Shown: positions 63,361 to 64,000 of the stretch, in pieces
Layout: every line of letters starts with the position of its first letter
Position numbering within the stretch: the first letter of the stretch is position 1
Notes under the pieces: generated by a model
Databases searched by the model: none
Seen by the model: the letters and a program-made list of their open reading frames with translations, nothing else
What the model was told of the DNA's origin: nothing
Source: Lepidostoma basale
Taxonomy: Eukaryota; Arthropoda; Insecta; Trichoptera; Lepidostomatidae
Direction of reading: 5' to 3'
Assembly: GCA_022606425.2 (NCBI GenBank)
Contig: JAHDVF020000010.1
Coordinates: forward strand, 1,798,001-1,862,000
Length of the DNA stretch: 64,000 nt
Made by a program: the position numbers and the translations under genes

Positions 63361-63544
63361 AATGTATTTATTTATTTATATGTATTATTTAATCAGTGGA
63401 TTATTGAGTTTAACTAATTGTAAATAGTAAATAGATCTTACAGCCTGGTTTGATATCAATAAAGGTGACAAACAGGGTTGCGTACAGTGGCGTGCGTAGG
63501 GTCAACCATTGAGGCAAGCCCGTCCGACTTTTTTATGTTATAAT
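63361..63544. other. Spacer, no feature recognised
   Basis: Nothing recognised. Confidence 0.3.
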
Positions 63545-64000
63545 ATTAGTATAAGAGAGCTGAAAGGGTTGGATGAACGGAGTGTCAGTAAGCTGTCTCT
63601 TGTGTGCGGATGACGCTGTTCTACTTGCAGACAATGAGCATGAACTACAAATACTGGTGAATAGTATGTATGAAGTATGCATGCGAAATGATCTGATGAT
63701 GAATGTGAATAAGTCCAAGGTAATGATTTTTGAAAGAGAAGAAATCATGACAGTCTGCAACATTAGAGTGAATGGTGAAAATTTGGAGCAAATAGATGAG
63801 TTCGTGTATTTGGGTATTATGTTTACAAAAGATGGGCGAGTGGAGAGGGATATTGAAAGAAGGGTTGGGGCAGGTAACAAAGTGAATGGTGCACTTAAAG
63901 TTGTCATCGCAAACAAAAACCTATCCAAAAAAGCTAAAATGGCAGTGTACAATGGTGTTCTTGTACTGAACCTTATGTATGGAAGCGAATCATGGAACTG
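63545..64000 (+). mobile_element. LINE-A copy with RT catalytic box, cut by the window end
   Basis: RELKGLDE..., then after a frameshift LLCADDAVLLADNEHELQIL (reverse-transcriptase ADD box), YEVCMRNDLMMNVNKSKVMI, FEREEIMTVCNIRVNGENLE, DEFVYLGIMFTKDGRVERDI, VYNGVLVLNLMYGSESWN. Mostly open from about 63600 to the window end. Confidence 0.9.

Overview
This is insect nuclear DNA, most likely from a moth or butterfly with a large genome. The sequence is AT-rich. The protein-coding genes are split by GT-AG introns. Between and inside them lie dozens of truncated LINEs, mariner, piggyBac, hAT, Harbinger and Tigger-like remnants, foldback elements and SINEs. I see no prokaryotic operons, rRNA genes or CRISPR array. 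The lepidopteran assignment is an inference from the look of the mariner and LINE families. No complete active transposon was seen.

Host genes. (1) A ZCCHC24-like zinc-finger gene runs on the plus strand. It has a CCHC-knuckle exon (1765-1929) and a 3CxxC zinc-finger exon (8148-8306). Two small, phase-compatible candidate exons (15683-15754 and a terminal exon at 18768-18788) may complete it. (2) A single-exon protein phosphatase inhibitor-2 gene lies on the minus strand (25751-26329). (3) A large coiled-coil protein gene on the plus strand starts at 29461. Seven exons were found (29461-29505, 29756-31051, 31149-31825, 31928-32111, 32674-32925, 33902-34027, 62573-62695) and it runs off the window. 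One phrase resembles pericentrin/AKAP9-like centrosomal proteins. The gap between its sixth and seventh recognised exons is 28.5 kb and consists mostly of transposons. (4) A GC-rich, promoter-like block (50080-50430) sits just upstream of a 24-codon signal-peptide-like ORF (50666-50740), a possible first exon of another gene.

Repeat families. For cross-reference I call the LINE families A to L. LINE-A is the dominant one: its tail protein carries YGSEAW and LRWFGHMERM, and its 3' end is a GTTA or GTT tandem. The others are B (GKRKRGRPRATW type, AAG tail), C, D, E, F, G (RTE-like, EAFEMW), H (LYPTAFLLG type), I (CR1/Rex-like), J, K and L. DNA elements include five mariner-type copies, a DUF4817-type 'Z' element in three copies with the same internal deletion, a piggyBac derivative with TTAA duplications, a PIF/Harbinger derivative with TAA duplications, a pogo/Tigger-like element, a hAT MITE with an 8-bp duplication, and several MITEs. 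Many insertions are nested and have clean target duplications, so the relative order of events can be read.

The most interesting structures are a hammerhead-ribozyme-like motif at 61397-61441 (minus), with a palindromic stem III of the Penelope/retrozyme type; a dispersed foldback family (12.6, 27.9, 40.6 and 46.4 kb) whose core looks like a decayed relative of it; two near-perfect 125-130 bp palindromes (15209-15473 and 37081-37338) that could form long hairpin RNAs; and a SINE whose 3' end matches LINE-A.
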